From Candidatus Gastranaerophilales bacterium (GTDB lineage: Bacteria; Cyanobacteriota; Vampirovibrionia; Gastranaerophilales; Gastranaerophilaceae): a stretch of DNA of 57,755 nt. Numbering within the stretch: the stretch's first letter is position 1; every line of letters starts with the position of its first letter. Of this stretch, positions 1-7,873 are shown in pieces. The translations under genes were made by a program, and so were the position numbers. Location: the NCBI GenBank assembly GCA_947589705.1, contig CANQCO010000002.1, forward strand, positions 1-57,755, read 5' to 3'. The notes under the pieces are model-generated. The model saw only the letters and a list, made by a program, of their open reading frames with translations, did not search any database and was not told the DNA's origin.

Positions 1-56
1 ACCCTCAAGCCGTCCCCATTTAGCATGTCGTCTTTTGTTATATTGTGGTAATTCAT
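1..56 (-). CDS. nrdG: Anaerobic ribonucleotide reductase activating protein, N-terminal fragment
   Basis: The reverse strand from 56 to the window edge reads M-N-Y-H-N-I-T-K-D-D-M and onward to G-D-G-L-R-V, the usual N-terminus of NrdG, the radical SAM activase that installs the glycyl radical on NrdD. Only about 18 residues are inside the window, so the CxxxCxxC motif is not visible. The ATG lies four bases after the nrdD stop, so the two genes form one operon, as is normal for class III ribonucleotide reductase. Confidence 0.8.
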   Translation of the reverse strand, partial: MNYHNITKDDMLNGDGLR

Positions 57-60
57 ATCT

Positions 61-2202
61 TTACATACTTACTCTGTCTTTTATCTCTTCCATTTTTGCA
101 TCGTTAAGACGAGTATCACCTTTTACTCTTGAGTAAGAAAGATATCCGTTCATCCTCTCGATTTTTGTTAAATTTCTGCTTCCGCATTTTGGACACACAT
201 CCATGTTAAGTTCCTGATGTCCGCAATCATCACAATATGAGAGTGACAAGTTTACACCTTCATAAAATCCCATATCCATAGCTCTTTCAATCAAAGTTCT
301 GATTGCTTCTTTATTATAAGAAATAGGATATTTAACATATTGAATTTTACCGCCGTTCATCAAATCCCAGAACCTGTTTTCTAAATCCTGCTTTTCAATC
401 GGAGAAATTTTTTCCGTTACATGGCAGTGGAAGCTGTTTGATACATATCCTCTATCGGATACATTTTCAACAACGCCGTATTTTTCACGGAACTGTTTTA
501 CTTGAAGTCCACATAAGCTTTCTGCAGGAGTTCCATACAGTGCATATAAGTTGCCGTCTTCTTCTTTAAATTCATTTACACGTTTATTAATGTATTCCAT
601 AACCTCAATTGCAAACTGACCGTCTTCAACAAGTGACTTACCGTTATGGATTTCCTGAAGTTCATTTAAAGCTGTAATACCAAATGAAGCAGTTGCAGCC
701 TTTAGCAGAGGTTTAATTTTATCGTGAAAACCTAAATGTCCGCCATAGAATCCGCCTTCACAGTATGCTAAAGGATTTGTGGAAGCTCTCATTTCACCTA
801 AGTAATCATAAGTTCTTATATGAATTTTTCTGATTAACTGCAGGTAATAATCAAGCACTTCATAAAAATCTTTGCTTTCCTGTTTAGCTTTTGCATAAAT
901 CATCGGCAAATGCAGACTTATAGCGCCGATATTAAATCTACCAACAAAAACAGGTACATCATTTTCATCGGCAGGTTTCATTCCGCCTCTTTCATACCAA
1001 GGAGAAAGAAATGCTCTACAGCCCATAGGTGATATTACTTTACCATATTTTTTATATATACTTGCAACGTAACCTTCACCTGTTAAAGAAAGCCAATCAG
1101 GATACATAGAACGCTGTGAGCATTCTAAGCCTGCTTCAAATACATCTTCTAAAACTCCGCCTTTTCCGTGAAGCTCTTTATCATATAAAAATACTAATTT
1201 AGGGAATAGTACAGGCTTTTTACATTCTTTTTTGCCCTGTCCGTTCTTTCTGGTATTTAGTGCAGCGATTGAAGCCATTTTTTCATATTCGCCCGTACCT
1301 AAGCCAAATGTAATTGTAATAAACGGATAATCACCTCTTGATGAAGCAACTGTATTAAACTTGTACTCCCAGCCTTGGAATCCTTGTTCAAAATCAGTTT
1401 GAACATCTTTTAAAGCTTCTTGTCTTGCCTGCTCAAAACTTAATCCCATAGATATGTAACGCTCATATTGTTTGGTATATGATTTCTCTGCGTATGGAGC
1501 AAGTAATTTATCAACTTCAGGTACAGTAAAACCGCCATATTGCTGACTTGCTGCAGCCATGACAATATCACCTATTACATCAAATGCGACAGCCAAAGTC
1601 TTTGGTTCATTGTACCAAAGGTTGCCCATTTCAAATCCGCCTTTTAAGACAGATGCAACATCAAATAAGCAGCAGTTCATTGTATCACGTCTTGCGGACA
1701 TATCGTGGATATATATATAGCCATCACGAATAGCTTGCAAGTCTTCTACCGTTAAGAAGAATTTTTTATAAAGTTCTTTATTCAATTGATTAAAAATCAA
1801 AGAACGCTTTGTAGAAACCAAAGCCGAATCGGAGTTTGAATTTTCTTTATCTCCGATATACATTATCTTTTGACTTTCCTGATATACTTTATCAAGCATT
1901 CTTACAAAGTCTTGTTTATAATTTCTGTAATTTCTGTAGCTCTGACATACCTTTGGATTAACATTTTCAAGTGCATTTTCTACAATATTGTGCATTTCTT
2001 GAATGTATACTTCGTTTTTTCCTGAATTACTTACTTCTTCTTCAACAATAGAGCATATTTTATCAAGTTGTTCTTGTGTAAAATCAATTAAAACACGCAT
2101 TGCTGATTTTTTCACAGCATTTACAACTTTATTTATATCAAATTTTTCTTTTGTTCCGTCTTTTTTAATTATAAAAAGTTCTTTTAAATCCACATCTCCC
2201 AT
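61..2202 (-). CDS. nrdD: Anaerobic (class III) ribonucleoside-triphosphate reductase
   Basis: Reduces NTPs to dNTPs without oxygen, using a glycyl radical. The 713-residue protein starts with an ATP-cone domain (about residues 9-100) for allosteric control. The body matches the NrdD family, and the C-terminus has a zinc ribbon (C657, C660, C670, C673) followed by the R-M-N-G-Y-L glycyl radical loop with G686 as the expected radical site. Length is normal. The start is supported by an AAGGAGGG ribosome binding site 5-10 bases upstream. It is followed after four bases by nrdG. A long perfect-type palindrome just upstream may be its operator. Together with the radical SAM genes here it points to an anaerobic lifestyle. 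Confidence 0.96.
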   Translation of the reverse strand: MGDVDLKELFIIKKDGTKEKFDINKVVNAVKKSAMRVLIDFTQEQLDKICSIVEEEVSNSGKNEVYIQEMHNIVENALENVNPKVCQSYRNYRNYKQDFVRMLDKVYQESQKIMYIGDKENSNSDSALVSTKRSLIFNQLNKELYKKFFLTVEDLQAIRDGYIYIHDMSARRDTMNCCLFDVASVLKGGFEMGNLWYNEPKTLAVAFDVIGDIVMAAASQQYGGFTVPEVDKLLAPYAEKSYTKQYERYISMGLSFEQARQEALKDVQTDFEQGFQGWEYKFNTVASSRGDYPFITITFGLGTGEYEKMASIAALNTRKNGQGKKECKKPVLFPKLVFLYDKELHGKGGVLEDVFEAGLECSQRSMYPDWLSLTGEGYVASIYKKYGKVISPMGCRAFLSPWYERGGMKPADENDVPVFVGRFNIGAISLHLPMIYAKAKQESKDFYEVLDYYLQLIRKIHIRTYDYLGEMRASTNPLAYCEGGFYGGHLGFHDKIKPLLKAATASFGITALNELQEIHNGKSLVEDGQFAIEVMEYINKRVNEFKEEDGNLYALYGTPAESLCGLQVKQFREKYGVVENVSDRGYVSNSFHCHVTEKISPIEKQDLENRFWDLMNGGKIQYVKYPISYNKEAIRTLIERAMDMGFYEGVNLSLSYCDDCGHQELNMDVCPKCGSRNLTKIERMNGYLSYSRVKGDTRLNDAKMEEIKDRVSM

Positions 2203-2229
2203 GACAACCCTCCTTATATTTTATAAGTT

Positions 2230-2264
2230 ATTAAAAATACGTATAAACTATACGCATTTTTAAT
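2230..2264. promoter_or_regulatory. 35-bp palindrome upstream of nrdD, candidate operator
   Basis: Two 16-base arms (2230-2245 and 2249-2264) are inverted copies with one mismatch and a three-base centre. The sequence ends 28 bases 5' of the AAGGAGGG ribosome binding site region of nrdD. It does not match the NrdR box I know and has no T-run typical of a terminator, so an operator or a 5' UTR hairpin is inferred. Confidence 0.5.
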
Positions 2265-2352
2265 AGTTCTATTAAAATCCCAAATCTAACGATTTCTTAT
2301 TTATTTTAAACTATTTTTAAAGGCATGTAAATAGATCTAAAGAATATATTTT

Positions 2353-3654
2353 TTAATTTTCACTTTTTTTTTGCGGTTTACTTTTTGGAATATCTAATTT
2401 TCCAACATATTCTTTATCTTCGTTAAATCTACATATCATTTCATCATTCATTGTAGGAAAATCTTCCTGATTATATATTTTCATTTCTGCAATAATCATA
2501 TCTGCAGTAATGAGCTGTTCGGGGAAAGCCTTATGATGTCTTGCTTTGCTTACAAACAATTCTAATTCTGCAGGGGTATAAATTAACATATCATCTTTCA
2601 TAGTATCTATTACTTTTTGATAATCAAAATCTTGTGCACTATTTTGTTCACCATATTTATACAGAGTATATTTAATCATATCAGAAACCGCAAAATCTTC
2701 CATATTCCCAATAGGAATTTTTAAATCAGCTCTACCCGGTCGCAATATAGCCGGATCCATTAATTGAGGGTTATTTGCTGTTCCTATCCATACAGCTCCT
2801 TTTTGTGCACATTTATCGCTGCATTTTAGTAATGCTCTTATCTCTCTTACACATTCGGGATGATTTCTTCTATCCATAAAAAAGTTATCAATATCCTGTT
2901 TAAAGTTTATTAATGTTATTTTACCGGTTTTTTCATAATTTTCTTTAGCGTCCGAAAAAGCTTTTTGAATAGTTCTAACATTTTGTGAATGATTTGTTTC
3001 TGATAAATCCACATCAGTAACTTTCATTCCTAAATACCTTAAATGTTCGCATACTTTATCTGCCATATAAGTTTTACCGCCTCCCGTAGGTCCGTATAAC
3101 AATACACCATTTGGTAATTGTTTAGAATATCCCAAATATTGACCTGTAGATGCTGATACAATAGGCGCTATTAAATCCATTGCAAGTTTATACTTTTCAA
3201 CTCCGTAGCCCTGTACGGCGTTTAATCCCTTTTCGTTCCCATCATTCGTTATTGGTATATCAGCAAGCCTTAAGAAGCTATAATGATAATTTTTTGCATC
3301 TTCATAAGAAACTCCAAACTTTTGGGAAATGTTATTTATTGAATCATTTGTTTCTTTTTCAATTCTTGCTTGTTCTTCTGCTCGTTCTTTTTCATCCAAA
3401 TTAGTTTTATATACACTGGCACCAACCACTCCTGTATAAAACAAAGCATATCCCAATATTGCAGCTAACATTACAGGATCCATTCCAAATGAAGGATTAT
3501 AATGCCTATTTATAACAATTTGAGCTTTCCCATAGCTGTTTGTCATTTTTTGCAGATTATTTTCTTTTTCAATTCCTGCATTGTTTATTTTTGGAACATT
3601 TTTTCTCAGGCTAAAACTATTTAATTTTGTACCATTTAATGCTGAAATTCTCAT
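2353..3654 (-). CDS. Membrane-anchored AAA+ ATPase with altered Walker B
   Basis: The 433-residue protein has an N-terminal S-F-G motif (55-57), one predicted membrane segment (about 60-82), a charged helical stretch, and then an AAA+ module. Walker A is intact (G188-P-T-G-G-G-K-T195). The Walker B position reads I-N-F-K-Q-D (249-254) instead of four hydrophobics plus D-E, so ATP may be bound but poorly hydrolysed. Sensor 1 (G-T-A-N-N, 291-295) and the L-R-P-G-R motif (304-308) are FtsH/Cdc48-like. No protease or other effector domain follows. It lies 17 bases downstream of a second AAA-like gene with the same layout, so the two probably form one complex. Substrate unknown. Confidence 0.75.
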   Translation of the reverse strand: MRISALNGTKLNSFSLRKNVPKINNAGIEKENNLQKMTNSYGKAQIVINRHYNPSFGMDPVMLAAILGYALFYTGVVGASVYKTNLDEKERAEEQARIEKETNDSINNISQKFGVSYEDAKNYHYSFLRLADIPITNDGNEKGLNAVQGYGVEKYKLAMDLIAPIVSASTGQYLGYSKQLPNGVLLYGPTGGGKTYMADKVCEHLRYLGMKVTDVDLSETNHSQNVRTIQKAFSDAKENYEKTGKITLINFKQDIDNFFMDRRNHPECVREIRALLKCSDKCAQKGAVWIGTANNPQLMDPAILRPGRADLKIPIGNMEDFAVSDMIKYTLYKYGEQNSAQDFDYQKVIDTMKDDMLIYTPAELELFVSKARHHKAFPEQLITADMIIAEMKIYNQEDFPTMNDEMICRFNEDKEYVGKLDIPKSKPQKKSEN

Positions 3655-3671
3655 ATACTTCTATATACCTC

Positions 3672-4553
3672 TCATTTTAATATTTCTCTTACTTCTTGCA
3701 ATAATTTATCTTTTTTACTTCCATCTTTAAATCTTTCAATCAATGAAACATACATATCCCATACTTCTTTAGAATCTTGAACAGAAGGACGGACTAGAAT
3801 TTTATGTTCCATTCTGCCCATTCTGGTAATAGCAGGATCAACTTTTGAAATATCAACCGCTTCTGAAATCCATGTAATACCTTTTTTTCTGCAATCCTGC
3901 ATATTTATTAAAGCACTTACAGCTCCTGAAGCACTGCCATCATTTATTGTTCTTTCCATGGCTATTCTATCTAAATCTCTTACTACAATTGCTGTTCTTT
4001 GTTTTGTATTTATAAATCTCTGTTCTGCCTGCTTAATTAATTCGCTTATTTTCCCGCCAATATTTCTTGAAGAAGCTTCTGATGCTCTTGGAGCCTTTTC
4101 TATTGCGTATCCTGCCTGTTTAATATCTTCTAAGAATTTAGTCATTGCCTGTTCTTTTCCTATTGAATCAGGACCGTAAAAACATACACCGTTTACGGTT
4201 GCCTCATCTAATTTTTGTACATCGTCAATTAAAAAAGTCTTGGCTTTATTTATTAAATTTTCCATTACTCCGTTATTTTCAGTTTGTTCCATATTTTGGG
4301 TAACAGAGTTTATCACAGTTTTTGCGCCGGATGAATTTTTTCTTATTGCAAAAAAAGCTATTGCAGCTGCAATTACTGCCCCTGAAATTAATATAGCTTT
4401 CTTATTATTTTTTATTTTTTCTTTTACATTTTTTAATTCAAAAGCATCAGGTTTTTGCGGTTTTGAGCATGTCTGATAATTATTTTTTCCGGGCTTAATC
4501 ATGCCATCAAAAATACGTTCAGATGTATTATTCAGCCCAAATGTAACTTGCAT
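3672..4553 (-). CDS. Membrane-anchored degenerate AAA-like protein, partner of the next gene
   Basis: The 293-residue protein begins with a T-F-G motif (4-6), has a membrane segment at about 52-70, and an AAA-like module. The P-loop position is G-P-D-S-I-G-K-E (127-134), keeping the Lys but with an unusual insertion, and Walker B is V-V-R-D-L-D (190-195). The D-P-A-I-T-R-M-G-R segment (239-247) corresponds to the D-P-A-x-L-R-P-G-R element of the neighbouring ATPase. No C-terminal lid beyond about 280 is evident, so it is shorter than typical AAA proteins. It is the first gene of a two-gene operon; its TGA stop is 17 bases before the next ATG. A regulatory or dead subunit of a hetero-oligomer is inferred. 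Confidence 0.65.
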   Translation of the reverse strand: MQVTFGLNNTSERIFDGMIKPGKNNYQTCSKPQKPDAFELKNVKEKIKNNKKAILISGAVIAAAIAFFAIRKNSSGAKTVINSVTQNMEQTENNGVMENLINKAKTFLIDDVQKLDEATVNGVCFYGPDSIGKEQAMTKFLEDIKQAGYAIEKAPRASEASSRNIGGKISELIKQAEQRFINTKQRTAIVVRDLDRIAMERTINDGSASGAVSALINMQDCRKKGITWISEAVDISKVDPAITRMGRMEHKILVRPSVQDSKEVWDMYVSLIERFKDGSKKDKLLQEVREILK

Positions 4554-4680
4554 TTTTATTTGCCCTCCAAAGATTAAATTAATTTTAACAAATTTTGCAA
4601 GTCAAAATCTCGATGTTATATAACATTTGAAATATTATTTTACATTCTGACTTTAATTGTTGCAGCTATATTTAATCTAG

Positions 4681-4800
4681 TGTCGCACTCTACCACCGAC
4701 TCCTCGTCGCTGTACGAGTGCTCACCTTTTCAATAACGTCACTCTCAAAATTTTACTCACACCACTTCGTGTCTTATCGTAAAATTTTGTTCGGACACAT
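4681..4800. repeat. GC-rich intergenic patch with short inverted repeats
   Basis: The 279-base gap 4554-4832 holds no credible ORF. Its central part is clearly richer in G+C than the surroundings and contains ACGAAGTG-type words on the minus strand, also found in the repeats at 26716-26940 and 42091-42514. Two copies of AAAATTTTAC/CAAAATTTTAC in the order expected of a partial inverted repeat flank the CACTTCGTG core. It looks like a decayed member of the same family. Confidence 0.4.
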
Positions 4801-4832
4801 TTCTTTTTCGGTAATACCATAAGAATTTAAGG

Positions 4833-6023
4833 TTATCTCCTAAATTTTATTTTAATACCCAAAATACGTATCACTTTATGTGAATTTTCATTCTTTATTG
4901 AGAATATTTCTTGTATAAAAGGAATATGGCTTTTACCTATTTTTAGTTTTTTCAAATATTCCTTTTCGTTTTTTGTTTTTCTAATGTTGCCATAATTATT
5001 TGCAAAAGCTTTAATTGATTCAATGTCTCGCATCCCGGAATCCGAATTTCCGCATAATCTTCCACCAAGCCAGACAACTTCTAATCCGAGTAGATGTGTA
5101 ACAACATAATAAATTTTACCCGCAGCACTTAACATATTATTTGTTATATGTTCAGCATTAATCATATTATTTCTATAGTCTGCATCTATACAAATATTAG
5201 TTATATTCGGATTAAGTTCTGATATTTTTTTACATAAAAGGCAAAAACTGAATATATCTTTGTCTGACAAGTTTGAATTATCGCCCATTAAAATATATTT
5301 CAGAGTAATTTCATCATATATATCATTTTGAGCTAATTCTTCTAAATTTTGTACGACTTTATTAAAACAGTTATTACCTCTTAACCTTGCATAAGTTTTT
5401 TCCGTGCCGGCATCTATTGATGTATATAGCTTTCTGTTAATATTATAATATGATTTCATGGCATTAAAAAATTCATGTTTATTAGGAATAACAGATGAAT
5501 TTGATAAAAACTTTAATATCGGTCTTTCAAAATTTTCACCTAAAAATTTTACAATTTCAGGAATGTTATTAACAAACATAGGTTCTCCACCACCGATGAT
5601 TAATTCAAAATCATCTTTTAAAACATTTTGTTTTTTTAAGTTTTTTAATACGGGAAGAATATTTTTCTTTTCAAAATCAGGCTTTTGGGCGAGTTTCTCT
5701 TTAGGAATATAACAATATGAACATCGCAAATTGCAAGTTGTATAAGGCATATAAATCAATGTTTTTATTTTATTTATATCAATTTCGCTTTCTTCAATAT
5801 CTTTTAACATCGCGCATTTGTGGCAAATATGATTAGGGTTTTCATTAATTTCATTATATATTTTCTTTCTTGCGGTTATTATGTCATCATAAGTTAAATC
5901 AGCATAGTTTTTTTCGGGTACTATTTCTACGTCTGTTGCACAACAAGTGAGAATTTTATTATGCTCCAATCTTACAGTACCCCCTTCCTTACTATTTAAA
6001 TGACGACAAACTTTCTTTTTCAT
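4833..6023 (-). CDS. Radical SAM protein with surface-polysaccharide-type C-terminal tail
   Basis: The 396-residue protein carries the radical SAM cluster motif C97-x3-C101-x2-C104 and the G-G-G-E-P motif (144-148). Extra cysteines upstream (C27-C28, C67-x2-C70) could ligate another Fe-S cluster or zinc. The last residues read I-L-G-I-K-I-K-F-R-R, a tail I know from capsule and LPS glycosyltransferases. A role in modifying a cell-surface glycan or peptide is therefore inferred; the substrate cannot be read from sequence. The start has an AGGAAGAAAGGG ribosome binding site. The upstream gap holds two inverted recombination-like sites beside a tyrosine recombinase, so expression may be switchable. 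Confidence 0.7.
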   Translation of the reverse strand: MKKKVCRHLNSKEGGTVRLEHNKILTCCATDVEIVPEKNYADLTYDDIITARKKIYNEINENPNHICHKCAMLKDIEESEIDINKIKTLIYMPYTTCNLRCSYCYIPKEKLAQKPDFEKKNILPVLKNLKKQNVLKDDFELIIGGGEPMFVNNIPEIVKFLGENFERPILKFLSNSSVIPNKHEFFNAMKSYYNINRKLYTSIDAGTEKTYARLRGNNCFNKVVQNLEELAQNDIYDEITLKYILMGDNSNLSDKDIFSFCLLCKKISELNPNITNICIDADYRNNMINAEHITNNMLSAAGKIYYVVTHLLGLEVVWLGGRLCGNSDSGMRDIESIKAFANNYGNIRKTKNEKEYLKKLKIGKSHIPFIQEIFSIKNENSHKVIRILGIKIKFRR

Positions 6024-6064
6024 TTTTATCCCTTTCTTCCTGTTTTTAAGTTATGTATTCCACT

Positions 6065-6090
6065 CTTAACAAAATAGACATTTTGTTAAG
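6065..6090. repeat. Inverted site 1, candidate recombinase target
   Basis: A perfect palindrome with 10-base arms (CTTAACAAAA and TTTTGTTAAG) around the six-base centre TAGACA. Arms of 9-13 bases around a 6-8 base centre are the normal layout of tyrosine recombinase core sites. A second copy in the opposite orientation lies at 6207-6232; the two share 22 of 26 positions, including the 15-base core AACAAAATAGACATT. Confidence 0.55.
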
Positions 6091-6206
6091 AAAGGCAGAA
6101 AAGCTGTATATAGACGCAAAAAAGGAGAAATAAATATTAAGAAATTAAACATATTTTATTTAAATATGTTTAAAAATATTTTGGGATGAACTATAATATT
6201 TACAAT
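6091..6206. promoter_or_regulatory. Candidate invertible promoter segment (116 bp)
   Basis: This segment lies between the two inverted sites. On the plus strand it contains TATAAT at 6192-6197 with TTTAAA 17 bases upstream (6169-6174), pointing away from the radical SAM gene in the present orientation; inversion would aim it at that gene. It also has a hairpin with 12-base arms (TTAAACATATTT and its complement, about 6145-6173) and a GGAG element with no start codon after it. The promoter and the switching are inferred; the region is very AT-rich, so chance -10 matches are easy. Confidence 0.4.
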
Positions 6207-6232
6207 CTTAACGGAATGTCTATTTTGTTGTG
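6207..6232. repeat. Inverted site 2, candidate recombinase target
   Basis: This imperfect copy of the site at 6065-6090 has the centre TGTCTA, the reverse complement of the centre of site 1, so the pair is in inverted orientation. It ends four bases before the stop codon of the recombinase gene, the usual close association of an integrase gene and its target. Confidence 0.5.
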
Positions 6233-6236
6233 TTTT

Positions 6237-6779
6237 TTACAAGATAAAATTAATATAACTGTTATCAATTTGTTCCTGCTCAATACCTATATATCTTAAA
6301 GTAGTTGCAGGATTTGAATGATTAAATATTTTCTGTAGAATTACAACATCTTTAAATTTTTTATAATGATGATATCCAAAAGTTTTTCTTAAAGAATGTG
6401 TGCCTATTTTTTCCTTTATGCCAACTGATTTACAGGCGTTTTTAATAATATAGTAAGCTCCGAACCTGTCTATACGATTGTTAAAAACAGAAGTAAATAA
6501 TGGAGCTTCAGATTGTTTATCTTTAACAAAATTTTCTATCATAGGTTTAAGCTTTGAATTTATAGGAAAACTCTTATATTTACCGGTCTTTTTTTCTATA
6601 ATCCGAATATGAGTTTTATCCCTTACATCACCTACATTTAAAGCAACAATATCCGAAATCCTCAGTCCGCAATTTGTGCCGATTGTTAGTAAGAGAAGGT
6701 TTCTCATACTTTTTTTTCTTAAATAATTTTCCAGTTTTTTTAAATGTTCAATGTCCCTTATAGGCTCTACAGTTGTCAT
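6237..6779 (-). CDS. Small tyrosine recombinase/integrase
   Basis: This is a 180-residue catalytic-domain-type tyrosine recombinase, lacking the N-terminal arm and SAM-like domains of longer integrases. The catalytic set is complete: R40 in G-L-R-I-S-D, H128 and R131 in T-H-S-L-R-K, H154 in N-H-S and nucleophile Y163 in L-R-Y-I-G. The start at 6779 is chosen because AAGGAG sits at the right distance; the reading frame is open 13 codons further upstream. No phage or transposon genes are nearby, which fits a DNA invertase rather than an integrase of a mobile element. The two inverted sites downstream are its likely targets. Confidence 0.85.
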   Translation of the reverse strand: MTTVEPIRDIEHLKKLENYLRKKSMRNLLLLTIGTNCGLRISDIVALNVGDVRDKTHIRIIEKKTGKYKSFPINSKLKPMIENFVKDKQSEAPLFTSVFNNRIDRFGAYYIIKNACKSVGIKEKIGTHSLRKTFGYHHYKKFKDVVILQKIFNHSNPATTLRYIGIEQEQIDNSYINFIL

Positions 6780-6904
6780 ATATTTCTCCTTTTTCTCAAT
6801 TACATTTATAATTGTCAAACAAGGATTTAAAATATGATAACTGAATTTATCGGAACACTATATGACCGATTGTAAAAAATTCAATTATATTTTAAGATTA
6901 CTTT

Positions 6905-7873
6905 ATGAACTTACTAGGATATGTTATAAAAAGAATTATACAAACCATACCTTTACTGTTTCTGGTATCAATAATCAGTTTCTTTTTGATACGTTTAGCG
7001 CCAGTTGACCCTTTAGCAGAACTTAAACTCAATCCCTCCATTACGCAGGAAACCTTAAATTATGAAACACAAAGACTGGGATTGGATAAACCGATTATCA
7101 TTCAATACGGATTGTGGTTAAAAAGCTTTGTCAAAGGAGATTTAGGCTACTGCACAACGGGAGAGAAAGTATCGGATAAACTGCTTGAAAGAATACCAAA
7201 TACTCTTCTCTTAACAGGGTTTGTAATATTATTTACATGGCTTGCAGGTATACCTTTGGGCATTGTAGCTGCTCTACACTGGAGAAAGCCTATAGACAGA
7301 ATATTAACAATATTATCAAGTATAGGTATGGCAATACCTTCATTCTTTTTTGCCCTTTTATTATTAATATTTGCAGTAAAAACAGGCAGGTTTCCGACTG
7401 GAGGTCTTACAAGCTACAATTATTCAGAACTTTCACCTATAGGGAAACTCCTTGACGTACTACATCATCTGGTTTTGCCTGTTATAGTCCTTTTTACAAT
7501 TTCTCTGTCGGGACTTCAAAGACAGATGAGAGGCAATCTCTTAGATGTTTTAGAATCAGATTATGTTAAATTCGCAAGAGCTAAGGGTTTAAGCGAAAAT
7601 AAAGTAATATATAAACACGCTTTAAGAAATGCAATAAACCCGATGGTAACACTTTTGGGATTTGAATTTGCTTCATTATTAAGCGGTGCTGCTTTGACAG
7701 AATACGTATTTCAATACCCGGGACTCGGAAGACTGATTCTTGAAGCCGTTATGAAATCTGATATTAATCTTGTTATGGCTTCTTTAATGATTGGCACAAT
7801 TATGCTGGTTTTAGGCAACTTATTGGCTGATATACTTCTTAAAATAGTAGACCCGAGGGTGGAGGCTGTTTAA
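6905..7873 (+). CDS. ABC transporter permease, DppB/OppB type
   Basis: Inner-membrane subunit of a peptide/nickel-type ABC importer. The 322-residue protein has the family N-terminus with a first membrane helix (about 9-31), the periplasmic segment with G-D-L-G, five further helices, and the cytoplasmic E-A-A-like loop (E-S-D-Y-V-K-F-A-R-A-K-G-L) that docks on the ATPase. The end L-x-D-I-L-L-K-I-V-D-P-R is typical. It directly abuts the partner permease (stop at 7873, next ATG at 7874). No binding protein or ATPase gene is in the window, so these must be encoded elsewhere. Confidence 0.92.
   Translation: MNLLGYVIKRIIQTIPLLFLVSIISFFLIRLAPVDPLAELKLNPSITQETLNYETQRLGLDKPIIIQYGLWLKSFVKGDLGYCTTGEKVSDKLLERIPNTLLLTGFVILFTWLAGIPLGIVAALHWRKPIDRILTILSSIGMAIPSFFFALLLLIFAVKTGRFPTGGLTSYNYSELSPIGKLLDVLHHLVLPVIVLFTISLSGLQRQMRGNLLDVLESDYVKFARAKGLSENKVIYKHALRNAINPMVTLLGFEFASLLSGAALTEYVFQYPGLGRLILEAVMKSDINLVMASLMIGTIMLVLGNLLADILLKIVDPRVEAV

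Noticed and set aside
6065-6090. Site 1 palindrome as the terminator of the recombinase gene
   Set aside because: No T-run follows on the minus strand, the stem is A-T rich, and a second copy exists in inverted orientation, which fits a recombination site better.
6848-6877. ATCGG...CCGAT inverted repeat upstream of the permease gene
   Set aside because: Only five paired bases with a 13-base centre; expected by chance and no regulator is known to fit.
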